A stretch of DNA of 64,000 nt from Apostichopus japonicus (GCF_037975245.1 NC_092564.1:15584984-15648983); one strand, 5' to 3'. Counted from the first letter of the stretch, positions 1-12,222 are shown. Program-made: numbers and translations. Notes: generated by a model from the letters alone, not told the origin.

Positions 1-648
1 GGCTTCCCTGTTTGTTTCGATTTTTCTGTTGTCTGTCTGACGAGTATCGCAGAAGACATGGTCTGCATTAACATAGTGTAGGCTAGGTTAGCTTTAACGT
101 ATGTACTATCAGTAGGCCTATAGGTTAGGCCGCGAGAACGGGTAATAGCGAACGAGTAAAGCATAGCCACAGTTGTGGGGTGTAAGGACAAGAAGGGCAC
201 AAATGTCATGTTAATTTTATAAAGTCGTCAGTATTGTTTCGAAATGTTAAGCATGTTAAAGCTTGTTGGAACTTAGGCTACAACTTCAATTGACAGTTTG
301 ATCCTCTCGATTATAGCTAGACAATAAAGAGTGTTAAAATTAGAGAGTAACATGTATCAGGGAGGGAAACAGTTTTTTATGCTTTAAGAGAAGCTCTAAA
401 GTATTGTTTGTTTTGTTATATCGCTCCTAGAGTATTTAGAGCATTGTGTGTCTACACCCTGGGCTTGTGTGTCTTCAGGTTATTTCCCCTTTCAATGTAC
501 TTTTGTAAAAATTCGCAAGTTCTCTGCACTTTGCACATCAGTGACATGCTAGACCTAGTGGAAACATTTTTTCTGTGTTTGACACTTTTCCAAACTACCT
601 TAATATTTTATGACTATTTATATCAATGTGCCATCTTTAATTTCGCAG
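1..648 (+). other. 5' flank / probable 5' UTR and first intron of the ATF2-like gene
   Basis: No coding exon is recognisable here. The first coding exon begins after an AG at 647-648 (tttcgcag), so this stretch should hold the promoter, a non-coding first exon and an intron. I cannot place the transcription start. An open frame runs through 408-648 into the coding exon, but it has no family similarity and looks like read-through of intron sequence. Confidence 0.45.
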
Positions 649-656
649 AGCTTAAA

Positions 657-707
657 ATGAACAACGAAGACAAGCCCTTTCCATGTACTATTGGATCATG
701 TAAACAG
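657..707 (+). CDS. ATF2: ATF2-like coding exon 1
   Basis: Seventeen codons from a start ATG in good context (aaaATGa), ending cag|gtcagt. It encodes the first half of the C2H2 finger, with both cysteines (CTIGSC). The exon itself begins at 649, so 8 nt of 5' UTR precede the ATG. Ends in phase 0. Confidence 0.9.
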
Positions 708-3700
708 GTCAGTTATGCATACAAATGCATTGAAATTGACACAGTAACCAAGAATTAGTTCAGTTTAGAATATCTACTAATTGTCAGAAGTTTGTCCCAT
801 TATTCCCAGATTTTCTCCTTATTTCCACCTTAGAGAGGAAAGTTTGAAATATATCATGGAAATAGTTTACCCAGTGTTCATTTGTGGTGATTCCTCAATG
901 TTCTGAGCTGTATATTTCAAATTTCAAAATAAGATTTCTTAATGAAAAACTTAGCACAAGTATACATTTATTAAGTTGTGTGCGGCAACAGGGTGGATAT
1001 ATCATATAGTATATAACCTGCATCATTAGGCCATAGGTTGTCTGGAATACAAAACATACATTTGTCCCTGTGTTTGGACTATCAAAAACTTCTGTTCAAT
1101 TGTGCATAGTACACAAGTACAATTTGAATATTTAAATATCATATCCAAATAATAGTGGATCCAGGTAATATAGAGGTCCAGTTAACTCCTGTGTGATATT
1201 CCTAGCTAGGCCTGTGAAATGACTGTTCGTTCAGGTTCCATAAACACTCAACATTTTTAAAGCAACTGGTAACATGCAATGCAATTTGCAATTGATATAA
1301 CAATCACATTCTTAACCTTGCATCTAGTTTGTTGAAAGTCTGAAAGATCTATACATGTGTCTTCTCGATCTAACATTCAAATAATTCAGAATGCAAATTT
1401 GTCAATTTTCCACTTTGCTCATTTCTTATTCAGCGTTTCGCCAATGCGGACCACCTTCATGTGCACTGTCTCAAGCATGAGATGTCTCTTAAGTCGTTAG
1501 ACACACCTGTCATAAGTAAGTTGTTTATATATTCATCATAGCTTTACTCATAAGGGTCTCAGTATCTCTCCCTTAAATATGCTAGGAAGTGAAATAATTA
1601 TCTACCATGTGCAAAATTAAGGGGAAAATGTTTCATACACTTTCTCTCACTGAGATGTTTTTTGTCATTTAATGTTTATCAATGTATTTCCTGCTTTAAT
1701 GAAGCTTGGAACAATATGTAGCAACTACCTTTCATCGCTTGTTTGTGGTAATCAACACATTCATTGAATGCCCTGGTACAGATCACATACAGTAGTGTGC
1801 GACAAGGCTGTACAGTTGCACACAGACTTGCATCTAGCACACCAACACACATCCCATTGGTCATTGAAACACTTGACCGGAAGGCGGTGTGACAACTATG
1901 CAAGTCCCTAACTTAAATGTGCTTTGCAAAGTTAGAAGGTTTTTACAGATTGATGCAGGCTAAAGTATAACTACTGGATGGAATGAAGGTGATGCATGTT
2001 TATGTGGAGGTCAAAAGCCCTTTTAAGTCAGCTGAGGTCAAAGTCTGAAACTCTTAAAACACAATAACTGCCAAAGTAACAGTTGATGAAATTCATACTT
2101 GGAATGTGGATCCATCTTGTTGTGTACAAGATCCTTTTTGCTATCTGAGGTCAATGGATACCAACTCTTGCATTCATAACAGCTCCAAGAATAAAACTGA
2201 AATGAACTTCACACTCGTTATTTGGTCGACCTTATTTAACATAAAGTCTATCTGTGCATAGTTTACCATAATTAAATGTTCTCATATAGTGTAAAATGTG
2301 GCAAGGAATCACTAAGCCTGATGGCTTTCTTGTTATAAACTGTACTTTAACCTCATGCTTCGAAGTACTTGTACTGTAAGTATGAATAGCCTGTTTCTAC
2401 CAGATGAAAGTTTAACAAAACTTAAACCTTCAGAAGAATGATATGGGAAGACAGTATAGAGTTGACTGGTACTAGCATTTTTTTCTCTCCACATTTGCAA
2501 TTTTAGATGACACCACCCCGACACCAACCCGATTCTTGAAATATGAAAATGTTTCTGAAGACACACTTTTCACAGACTTGGTCCCATCGACCAACCCCTT
2601 TGATATGGAGTTTAAGCAAGCCACAGAGCAAAGGGTAAGTTTCTTCAACAAGCAAGATTCATTTGTTCTTGTTGGGTTTTTCTGCTGCTATGGTTTGTTA
2701 AGAAAAATTCCAGGACAGAGCTTTGAAAGCCAACATCTCCATTCTGTTCTCGAAATAAAAATTCACCTCTTCGTTCAAATGGAAACCGCCGGAAACTCAC
2801 CATGGAAACTTCTGAAGACATAAATACATAAAAAGAAATGAAAATACTTTCTCTTCACTCAATTTTTTTATCTTTTCTTTTCTTTTGTTAGAGAATGTCA
2901 CAAGATGTGTCATCTTCTGGTAACTGTTTGCTGGAAACTCCAGAGAGCAAGCCACCGGATAGCGATTCGGGGTTGGACAGCGAACCGTCCCTTGAGACTG
3001 TCACAGAACAGAGTGTGCCCACTAACGAGTTACCCGAAGAGATCACTTCAACCACAGGCGATCCTCCCGCTTCCGTAGTCCCCCAGGAATCTATCACCTT
3101 GCCGGAGGTCATTAAAGAGGTCTCTCAACTTGTGAAAGGTACAGTACAGGTACCAGAAACAACTGGTAAGAAATTAATTCATTTTCATTTAAAATGTGAA
3201 TTCTTGTCAAGGGAATGAAGAGTGCTTAAGTAACTGATTAGGTATATATATACTGTTTGGTATATATATTGTACATTTGTTATCAATGGAGCACACTTTT
3301 CTGACAATTGTACCCCATGGAAAATCACTGCCTAGAGTGAAATTTATTCCCATTAACTAGCAGTCAGAACCTTGTGTGTGATGATGTGCGCATATGAATG
3401 TTGCTGCTAGGTTGGATCGTGGATTGCATTGTAGGATATTGACCACATTAATGTTACTTCTGGTGTTTTGGTTACCTTCTACTTCTTCTTTTCATTAATG
3501 TGTTTCTGTGGTTGGCATTCTTCGCTTTAAATGTACCAGCGTTCAATTGTCTTCTCATCTTTTCTACTATTGTTTTTATATTTTTGTGATTTCCAGTGAC
3601 TGATGTAGCGAGTGTTCCTGCGGCACCTAAATACGAGCCAGCCTTGCCTCCATCAGTACAGAGTCAAGTACTATCCCAGCTGCAGCAACAACCTCAAATT

Positions 3701-6700
3701 CAACAGCAATCTGTCATTCAAGGAGAAACTAAGCTACAATCTCAGCAAGTACCAGTAGCTAAACCACAGTCTACTATCACAGCCCAGACAGTAGCTCCAG
3801 TGCAGGCACAAGCTAAGTACGTGTTTGTGATATCCTACCATGTACAACAGTAGGGTAATCGTTGCCATCATCAGCAACATTAGGTAGAGAGACAGACATC
3901 TCTGTATATAAATATAACCTCGCACTTGTTAATGACGTAACGTTAATCTGTCCTTGTACCATGTTGAAGCGACGACTTTAAACAGTTCTTTTGTCACTAA
4001 AATTAACTGTAAAACCATATCATTTGTTTGAAAAAGACCTTTAACATACTTGGTCAAGAAATAAGTGAATGCTCGCTCTTTAAAAAATGTCAAAGAGCCT
4101 GTATGTCGTCATAGCAACCACGGAAAGACATTTGATAATGAAGATGAGATGTTTTAAAGTATAGAAAAGTTTATTCTTACCAATGAAACTGAAATCCTCT
4201 CTTTTTAGTACTGATTTGTTGTTGTAGCAATCATTTTTTCTTTTCTCAATATTCATTCTTTGGCAAAAAATGTGGCAATTTATAAGTAAAGGCCTAAACA
4301 GTTCCCCCTCCCCACCATGCTCAATTTATAAACTTATATAGTCCACTATTGCACTATGAGTAATGCTTTTACACTACTGGTAAGCCTCTTAAGCTGCTTT
4401 ATCTATGTGAACATACATGTTCAGAAAGATTGAACTTAAAATGAGATATACTTCAAATAAATCAGCATTATTTAGATCTGCTACCCGTGAGCACTAGGGA
4501 GGGGAAAGGGGTGGGGGGGGTTGATGCTGCAAAGATTTAATCAAACAAGGTACATAGTGGAAAATATTTAACATGCTTCGTTATCCCTTGCTTTCAACCG
4601 ATGTTTTCTTATGCACCCCTACTTTGGTTGTAATTTCAGTCTCCCAGACCATCTCTTCCTAGAAATCCTTCATGAGCTAAGTGCTACTTAACCTATAGAG
4701 ATGAACCCACATTTTCAAATCTGTCATATTATTATTTTATTACAGTAGCCTTCAATCCATTGTAAACTCCTTGCCTTCGACCATCACGGCTCCACTGCTG
4801 ATCAAGCTACCGGATGGTCAACAGATTCGTGTCGTACCAAGCATTGTAGCCAACCCATCTGCTCCAGTGCCAGTGGCCATCTCGGCAAACCAGAACAGCA
4901 GCAAGATGCCCTCAAAATCGACCATCGAGCAGTTAGACGCAAGCACCGGAGGAAAGAGAGCCATTAAGGAGGTACAGTGATAATTATAACAAAGAATTTG
5001 TTAATTCATATAACAGTAAAGAGGTACAGTGATAATTATAACAAAGTATACATCAATTCATATAACAGAAAAGAGGTACAGTGATAATTATAACAAAGTA
5101 TACATCAGTTCATATAACAGCTAAGAAAGTTAAAACACGGCATAAATTTACCTCTAAATGATTCTAAATTTTCACAGAGATTGAAGGAAGCAGTATTATC
5201 CAATCAGAGTCATGGTAACATGAACGTCATGGCTCGTGCCGTAGAGGTCAGGATGAGGGAGCAGCAACACGAGCAATCTCAAGTCATCAAGCAGGAAACC
5301 ACAAACGTTACAGTGGTCGCTCCCAACTCAATGGAAGAGACAATCGAAGCTGCACAGATAGGAGGGTAAGAGCTCATTAAGGAGAAGCAAAGATGACACT
5401 GACAGTCTCAGTCATTTTGTTTTAGTTTTTAGGGCAAGAAAACAAACTCCCTCTATTCTCGATGTTATAGTAAGCATGCTGTATAAAGCATATGTTGTCA
5501 TGAGAACAAAAATGTCTGCATCACAAAAGAGGGCTTTCAAATTCCCTTTTACTGCGGCAACCCTATTATATGTGAACAAAGTCTTCATCAAACAGTAAAT
5601 TGGCAGAAACAATGAATTCATCGAATGACCTTTTGGATAGAAATGAGGATTTGGGGAGTGTTTATTTATAGGGTATTGTTGTGAAAGGGTGTTTCAAAAT
5701 AACAGACGGACATTCAGATCCACAAAGAAAGGAACAAAGCCATGAGCAATATTTTGAAATCTAAATTCAACTCTCTGTGTCTTCTTAGAAATATCTCATT
5801 GTTTGTGGTTTGTTGTCATATTAAGTCATAAGTAGATGTACCAAGAATGAACATACTTCTTTTCATAGAGGTAATGGTCTACCTTCTGTTTCCACACAAC
5901 CGTTTACCTCCCACATTTCTACTCCTTTGAACAACCCAATTCGAATATCTCTCTCGGTGTCTCCGTTTCAGAACAAAAAGGAGGTCTTCCGATGACGACG
6001 ACCCAGAGATGAAGAGGCAGAAATTTCTGGAGAGAAATCGTGCTGCTGCGATGAGATGCAGAGAGAAAAAGAAACAATGGGTGGTGAACTTGGAGAGCAA
6101 AGCTGAAAACCTGACGGTTACCAATGTCAAGCTGAATGTAAGTACTGCATAGTCACCGTTTCTTATCAGCGGACAAATTGTGATGATATCAGGAACTGTG
6201 TAGTATGCAACTCTGTGTTAGTTTTATAGCCAACCAATGTTACTTTTTAGCCAATCAAATGTTGTAATAGTCTAGGGGTTCTCAATAGGCGTCCCACAGG
6301 CTCAGTCTGGCTCTCTGGTCTGTGAAAGAGACATCGTCCAACCATCTCGCACTTATCAGGTATGGGCCCTTAAGACATAAGGATGGGGCGCTCTACCTGT
6401 CTCCTAGGTAGATTGCTAAGTATATGTATAGTGAGATTTTATTTATTAATTTGCTTCAATATTGTGTCTTTAAAAGGCATTCCAAAATTGCAGGAAAACT
6501 GTGTGAAGGGTTTTTCAAATTGAGTTTATCCAAAATGTGTGTAATTCTATGAGAAATGTAGAAGTTGCATAACCATGCAAGAGCACTTTTGTTGTAATTT
6601 TGAAGTGTAAACATTTCAGCATTTTTTGTCACTTGCATCAGAAATGTTTATATTTATACAACAGACCTAATAGTAAGATGTTTGTTGTTTTGAGTAACTG

Positions 6701-7622
6701 AGTTATTTTTTTTCCATTAAATTTCAGAATGAAGTACTTAAACTGAAGAATGAAGTCGCCCAGTTGAAGCAGTTACTACTCGCTCACAAGGACTGCCCTG
6801 TCACTCAGATGCAACAAAGGCAATCACAGAATTGGCAAGTTTTTCACGGTAAGTAAAAACAGAAGCCTTCATGGAAGGACCGGCCCAAAACTATCCTTAA
6901 AGTATCAGGAGTGCTAAAACCAGAATTCTTATTGTGGGTGGTGTCTTAAATTCACTGGTGATAGGTCCTGTGGAATGATACACAGAATGTTTTCATAAAA
7001 ATTACCAAGAAATAAGAAGCACCTCAGCTTGTAGAGAAGTTTTTCATCTGCATCGTTTAATGGACTTCAGACAGTTCTGCTATTCTTTCATGTTTATATG
7101 CACAACCTTCCATTTCGTTTCAATAAAAATTTCCATGAAAACTCAATAGCAAAAATCTAGAATATTTTAAGTGAAATATTAAAATGTGCTCTGTATGAAA
7201 TCAAGTGTTTATACAAAGTGTGAGCAAATCATTGAATTTATATACAGTGAAATACATGCCAGGCTAATCAATACTGGTTTGCAGAAAGGAAAATGCGGGG
7301 TGAGGGTTGGATACACAAATTCAAAATGGATTGGACCTAATAGCCAAGCTATACTAGAATAAGTTTGAAAACAAAATTAAAAATAACAAATATTGGTACA
7401 ACTTACGAAGTTGCCATAGAGATGCATATCTTGAATGAAGACGTCCAATGTCATTTCTTATTTTCTATTGCAGCCATAAGTGAATCTGAGGAGGAAAAGA
7501 ATACCCAACAGCAGTCAAACACCACTACTGTCACTACATCCATGCAAGAAGTAACCAGCAATGGAGACGAGGTCACCATAACTAGCACAGATATACCAAC
7601 AGTCTTGATCAGTCAGACGTAA
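657..7622 (+). CDS. ATF2: ATF2/ATF7/CREB5-like bZIP transcription factor (whole gene, 10 coding exons)
   Basis: Nuclear sequence-specific activator that binds CRE/AP-1-type sites as a homodimer or with Jun, and that in the known family is activated by p38/JNK phosphorylation. Joined exons: 657-707, 1434-1515, 2507-2634, 2892-3165, 3597-3816, 4746-4971, 5178-5365, 5972-6137, 6728-6848, 7474-7622. They total 1605 nt, or 534 aa, close to the ~500 aa of vertebrate ATF2. Every junction is GT-AG and keeps frame. Seen directly: C2H2 finger (Cys10, Cys15, His28, His32), TPTPTRFLK motif (Thr48, Thr50 before Pro), Gln-rich segment (exon 5), basic region about residues 404-424 and a leucine zipper running into the family hallmark LLLAHKDCPVT. 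The start is the ATG before NNEDKPF, which aligns with the MSDDKPF start region of ATF2. Vertebrate ATF2, ATF7 and CREB5 are paralogues, so the symbol stands for the whole group. Apart from the 52-bp repeat described separately, I see only ordinary AT-rich sequence in its introns. Confidence 0.93.
1434..1515 (+). CDS. ATF2: ATF2-like coding exon 2
   Basis: Preceded by ttattcag and followed by gtaagt. Encodes RFANADHLHVH, the second half of the zinc finger with its two histidines, then KHEMSLKSLDTPVI. Ends in phase 1. Confidence 0.93.
2507..2634 (+). CDS. ATF2: ATF2-like coding exon 3 (stress-kinase activation segment)
   Basis: Encodes NDTTPTPTRFLK, the counterpart of the ATF2 segment whose two Thr-Pro sites are phosphorylated by p38/JNK, then the LFTDL-x-NPFDMEFKQA helix. 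Acceptor attttag, donor gtaagt. Confidence 0.94.
2892..3165 (+). CDS. ATF2: ATF2-like coding exon 4
   Basis: Low-similarity, Ser/Pro/Glu-rich linker of the activation region. It is open in frame from acceptor (ttgttag) to donor (gtaaga) and starts in phase 0 as required. Assigned by frame continuity rather than by similarity. Confidence 0.85.
3597..3816 (+). CDS. ATF2: ATF2-like coding exon 5 (Gln-rich)
   Basis: Acceptor tttccag, donor gtacgt. Encodes a Gln/Ser/Pro/Val-rich stretch (SQLQQQPQIQQQ). This is typical transactivation low-complexity sequence. Phases 1 to 2 fit both neighbours. Confidence 0.87.
4746..4971 (+). CDS. ATF2: ATF2-like coding exon 6
   Basis: Encodes LLIKLPDGQQIRVVPS, resembling the LLLHLPNGQTMPVA segment of ATF2, then a Ser/Ala-rich part. 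Its donor (GAG|gtacag) is the first copy of a 52-bp tandem repeat that carries the donor motif again at 5021 and 5073. Confidence 0.9.
4969..5124 (+). repeat. 52-bp tandem repeat, three copies, seeded on an exon end and its splice donor
   Basis: Copies start at 4969, 5021 and 5073, each opening with gaggtacagtgataattata. The first includes the last codon of ATF2-like exon 6 and its donor; the next two lie in the intron and repeat the donor motif. Confidence 0.92.
5178..5365 (+). CDS. ATF2: ATF2-like coding exon 7
   Basis: Begins RLKEAV, matching the KLKAAL segment of ATF2, after acceptor tttcacag. Gln/Glu/Thr-rich and ends at gtaaga in phase 2. Confidence 0.9.
5972..6137 (+). CDS. ATF2: ATF2-like coding exon 8 (bZIP basic region)
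   Basis: Encodes the DNA-binding basic region: KRQKFLERNRAAAMRCREKK, then QWVVNLESKAENL, entering the zipper. Asn412, Cys419 and Arg420 of the bZIP signature are present. Met417 replaces the Ser found at this position in ATF2. Acceptor gtttcag, donor gtaagt. Confidence 0.96.
6728..6848 (+). CDS. ATF2: ATF2-like coding exon 9 (leucine zipper)
   Basis: Encodes the rest of the zipper and the conserved VAQLKQLLLAHKDCPVT block. Acceptor atttcag, donor gtaagt, ending in phase 1. Confidence 0.96.
7474..7622 (+). CDS. ATF2: ATF2-like coding exon 10 (C-terminus and stop)
   Basis: Acidic then Thr/Ser-rich tail (ISESEEEKNTQQQ to LISQT) ending at TAA 7620-7622. Acceptor tctattgcag. Weakly conserved in sequence, but frame and position fit the family C-terminus. 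Confidence 0.9.
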
Positions 7623-8272
7623 CATCATCCCCTCCCTTCCCCCTCCTCTCCCCTCCCCCTACACACTCACCCACTCCTTCCACAGCTAGCAGCAGGTGAC
7701 ATTTGTCAATGGTCATCTCTATGGTCCAAAACATTTCAGTGTACTCCAATTTGCCAAATGCTTTCAAAGGTACTTTCTTGATGGCTCTATGAGAATCTGA
7801 ATTGATTCAGGAGGGTCACATGGCACCATCCAGTCTCTCGGAGGGGTATTTAAGTCTCTTGAGGTGGTAAAGAATCTCAAAAATGTGATCGTAGGGTGAC
7901 CAATTGTGAATTGTCTTCTATCTAGCATATTTTGAGACAGTACTACTTCAATCAAACAATTTTCAACCAAGATTGGTGATGTCATTCACATGATCCATTT
8001 CTATTGGCTGGTCCATTTCATTTGTGTCTTAAGTATTCCATGCTATAATTAAACCAAGTTCATTCTTACATTGGTATCTGTATTAAATGCAGTGTTAAGT
8101 GTGCTAACCCTTCCCCTCTCCCCTTTGCTCCCCCACCCCCCCCTTTCCAATTCATTTATGTCTTATGTGACAAATCATATGGCTTGCTGAAGGAATTGTT
8201 GATGACTTACAACATGTGAAGATTCTATGTGAAGATAGAACATTCTGTGACTTTACCTATTGCCTATCACTA

Positions 8273-8330
8273 GATAGACTTAGACAATAGACTTAGACAA
8301 TACACTTAAACAATAGACTTTGCCTATTGC
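8273..8330 (+). repeat. Short degenerate ~14-bp tandem repeat (agacttagacaat)
   Basis: Three to four imperfect units of agacttagacaat lie within the presumed 3' UTR. Confidence 0.6.
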
Positions 8331-8413
8331 CATATCATTGCTACATGTCAAGAGACTTCAGGTCTGGAATATATTTTATCTGTATTAAAACTGCTGGCAT
8401 TTTTATTACTGAG

Positions 8414-8419
8414 AATAAA
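8414..8419 (+). promoter_or_regulatory. Candidate polyadenylation signal (AATAAA)
   Basis: Canonical hexamer about 790 nt after the ATF2-like stop, followed by gtgttccct, a plausible GT-rich downstream element. Confidence 0.4.
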
Positions 8420-8440
8420 AGAAAGAAATGAGTGTTCCCT

Positions 8441-11400
8441 CCAGGTGACAATTACATGTAAACCAATGCTTGACTGCTTAAAAGCTCCCTTAAGAAACGA
8501 ATGCAGCAAATTTTCTAACGATGCTATGTAAATTGCATTTTGTATATATATTTATAACTAAAGCAATATTTATTTACCAGGAGCAATATATCAGATTTCT
8601 AGCAGTTTTGTCAGGATATGTTCAGTACCGGTCTTCTACACCAGAAATCTTTCTTTGTATATTATAAACTCAATATGTAGCTAATGCTTAATGGGAGCTG
8701 CCTCCTTTGACATTAACCCCCCCCCCCACACACACAATCTTGTAACCCTTTCTATAACTCTTTCCCTTACCTTACTTATCCCATCATTGTCATGTTTTTT
8801 GTTGTTGGTTTGGATCAAGCCATAAACCTGTCTGATATTGATGATTGTGAGGTCTGTGCGCCAAATCTGTAAGGAGATATCCAGAACTAAGACAAACTTT
8901 CGGAAACCTATGTTCATTTTAATCAAACACATGTAACCTTGGCAAGGTTAACATTGCCATGCAATTGATAAAACAATTGTCAAAGATTTAAAAGCATTTT
9001 TATAAATGACATTAAAATGCATTAATGGAAAGTAAATTTGGGGGTAAGTCAAGAAACTTTCTTGCTCTAAGGATATCACCTCCTCCCCTCCCTCCCACCA
9101 CTTCACCCCTCTGCATTCCCTTCTTCACATTTGCAAGGGGAATAGGTTATGCTTTGAATCACAGCAAAAACTCTGGTTGACTTGATCAATTTAACCTTCG
9201 TGGAATAATGAATATTGTTCTATTCTGTCATTAATTAATAACCATTCTAAATTAACCATTTTATATAACCATTATATTTTAACCATTATAATTTAAAGTG
9301 GTCATATTCCGTCTTTTGAAGTTGACAAAGGGTCACTTATATCGTTATTACATATCATGCTAAACATCACATTTGACTCTTGACTGCTCCTGCACATCTG
9401 ATTATTTGTCAAACTTTATTGAACATTGAAAATGATGTTGAAATGATTCAATGTTCAATGTTACTTTGGAAATGTGAGGAATACCATAATTGGTATGCAG
9501 TTAAAAGTGGCCAGTCTCTCTTTGCAAGTGCAAAATTTATACATCCAAATATCTGTAAATTCTTACATTGGTCCAAAGCAAAAGCTTTTTATGCAACAGC
9601 TAATTTTAATTTATTTTCTCACTTTGAGAGATTTATTGGTCCTAAGATGATATGATAGTGAGAAGTTTCAGGAAAGTATACTTCGTCTCCTGACGAAACT
9701 GGTCATAGGTGAGATTCAAACAAAGATATTACTATTATTATGTGAAAATTTCTTAACCTTTTTAGTGCTAGATATTCTTATGAAAATTATTGAACCACCT
9801 GCTCAGTACCTGTACAAAAGAATTACATAAGTGTAAATATTTACATCTGTTTTTTTTTTTATGAGAACCAAAATAAAAAGTACAGGTTGAAGAAAGTAAA
9901 AAGGTGTACTGAATTGCTTAATATCTCATAAAGTTTCTGCATTAGGTTTGGACAATTTTACTAAACCGTCATGGTATTACTCAACATAAATTTGAGACCT
10001 ATCAGAGTTTTTTTTTTTAGCAAATGTGATTTTTTTTGGGGGGGGGTTACATTTACTCCCCTAAAATGTTGTTGACCAAACCACTGTTTTATATTAGTAA
10101 TTATCACATGTCAAACAAACAAAACTTTCAACATTTTGCAAACTTTTCTGTAGCTGGTAATGATTGAGTCACCTTTGTTATAAAACATACATTTGTTATG
10201 GCAAAATTAGTACAGACAAATGCTTTAAAGAAGAATAATGTGACATTCAGTGGAGGTAGAAGTACATTTTGTCTCCATGTCCATTGCATATAAATTAGTT
10301 CATATCCCACAGGTTTGTGGTATCTTTCAATACTGTTACATGACTGCCAATTAGAGAGATGAGTTGGTCTGAAATGAAACCTAATATATTGTATAGGTGT
10401 TTGTATGCTCATGTTCATAACGTAACATACATTTGGATATCAAAATATGATAAATTGGACCAAAAATGTCCAAATTGGGACATAACTTGTCCAATCTACT
10501 TGTCTGCATAGCTATGATGTTATTTAAACAGCACCCATATATCCCCACCCTCTCTAGGTAGTATCCATAGGAAAGTTGTTTTCCCTTTTTGAGGGTTGTA
10601 TGTGTATGAAGTGTCTTCTTGTGCCCATGGAAACGCATATTCTAGCGGATATACCCTTACAATTAAGCCTAACAATGAAAAGTAAGGTGTTAACTTTCAA
10701 TGAAAGATACTTTATGACAAACAAATACAACAAAAGTCACTGAAGCGCAGTTCCATAATTGCTTTGTTGGCAAAGTTAACTATAGATTGGTATTATTAGT
10801 CACCTCCAAAGGTTATAGTCACACATAATATTAAAGGACCTCCATAAGTAGGTTTTAGTTGCGCAGTATTAACAATGCAAAACAAGGCATTCAAGGTTTT
10901 CTCTATGTAGCTGGACACAGAACTTTGAAAGTAACAATTTTGACAGTCAAATTCACAATGAAAGTCACAATTTGTACTGTGTTAATATTGCAAGGCAGTG
11001 ATCGACATGTAACAAATTAGTATACATCAAGAAATTCAATAAAGAATAGTTTGATTTTCAGAAGAGACATGCTACATTCATATCCATTGCTAATTGTAGA
11101 CCACTTAATTCATATCAGAAAGGTTCATGCAGGCATTCAACACTGTTACTTTGTTGTCAATCAATGTCCCATATCGAGAACATTTCATGTCTATGAGGTC
11201 CCACACAAGACCCCAAAACAATATCTAAACACCATATATACAGACAATCAGCCTGTAGAAGCACAGGTCACAAGTTGCCTCTTTGTAAGATTTGTTTTAC
11301 AAGTTAAGAGACATATGTACCAAAAATGATTGTTTTGACACATTTTAAAGGCTGTATATTTGCGAGACAAGGCTAAAATTGTGATCTTTGGCAAGACAGA

Positions 11401-11592
11401 AACCACAACTTGTGTCCCCATGTTCCCAAGAAGAGTCCCCATGTGGTGGGCTTTACACTAAGTTAACCATCTGTCCAATATTTCTGGAGACAGTCCCCAG
11501 ATTTCATATACCCGCCCCCGATGAAAAAAGTGTCCCCAGTATTGTCGGTATGAACAGTTCCTCACCTTTATCTGATAGAAACATGATATTCA
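8441..11592. other. Gene-free stretch between the two convergent genes
   Basis: AT-rich, with short homopolymers (poly-T near 9850, T/G tract near 10020-10045) and a small degenerate taaccatt repeat at about 9237-9295. No open frame here resembles a known protein. Confidence 0.5.
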
Positions 11593-12222
11593 CACTGTCA
11601 GTAGTCAGTGCTTTGTCAGTAGAGTGCTCTGAGAGCTAGAGTGCTTTGAGTACTGCTTTGAGTACAGTAGAGTGCTTTGAGTGCACTGTCAGTAGAGTGC
11701 TTTGAGTGCAATGTCTCAGTAGAGTGCTTTGAGTGCACTGTCTCAGTAGAGTGTTTTGAGTGCACTGTCAGAAAAGTGCTTTGAGTGCACTGTCAGTAGA
11801 GTGCTTTGAGTGCACTGTCAGTAGAGTGCTTGGAGTGCACTGTCAGAGAAGTGCTTTGAGTGCAATGTCTCAGTAGAGTGCTTTGAGTGCACTGTCTCAG
11901 TAGAGTGTTTTGAGCGCACTGTCAGAAAAGTGCTTTGAGTGCACTGTCAGTAGAGTGCTTTGAGTGCACTGTCAGTAGAGTGCTTGGAGTGCACTGTCAG
12001 AGAGTGCTTTGAGTGCAATGTCTCAGTAGAGTGCTTTGAGTGCACTGTCTCAGTAGAGTGTTTTGAGTGCACTGTCAGAAAAGTGCTTTGAGTGCACTGT
12101 CAGTAGAGTGCTTTGAGTGCACTGTCAGTAGAGTGCTTTGAGTACTTAGAGAGCTAGAGTGCTTTGAGTACTGTTTTGAGTACAGTAGAGTGCTTTGAGT
12201 GCACTGTCTCAGTAGAGTGCAG
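11593..12222 (+). repeat. Minisatellite of ~25 bp with ~153-bp higher-order period
   Basis: Unit approximates agtagagtgctttgagtgca followed by ctgtc. Variant units (gcaatgtct, gttttgag, agaaaagtgc, gcttggag) recur in the same order. The gcaatgtct variant is at 11708, 11862 and 12015, giving a second-level period of 153-154 bp, about six units. It lies between the 3' ends of the two genes. Confidence 0.93.

Larger units (their letters stand above)
7623..8440 (+). other. Probable 3' UTR of the ATF2-like gene
   Basis: Follows the TAA directly. The first ~60 nt are C/T-rich, then mixed sequence runs to an AATAAA at 8414-8419. A longer UTR using the later AATAAA at 9872-9877 is possible. Confidence 0.5.

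Noticed and set aside
408-656. Extension of the ATF2-like start upstream in the same open frame
   Set aside because: The peptide is unlike ATF2 N-termini, a good acceptor lies at 647-648, and MNNEDKPF aligns with the family start.
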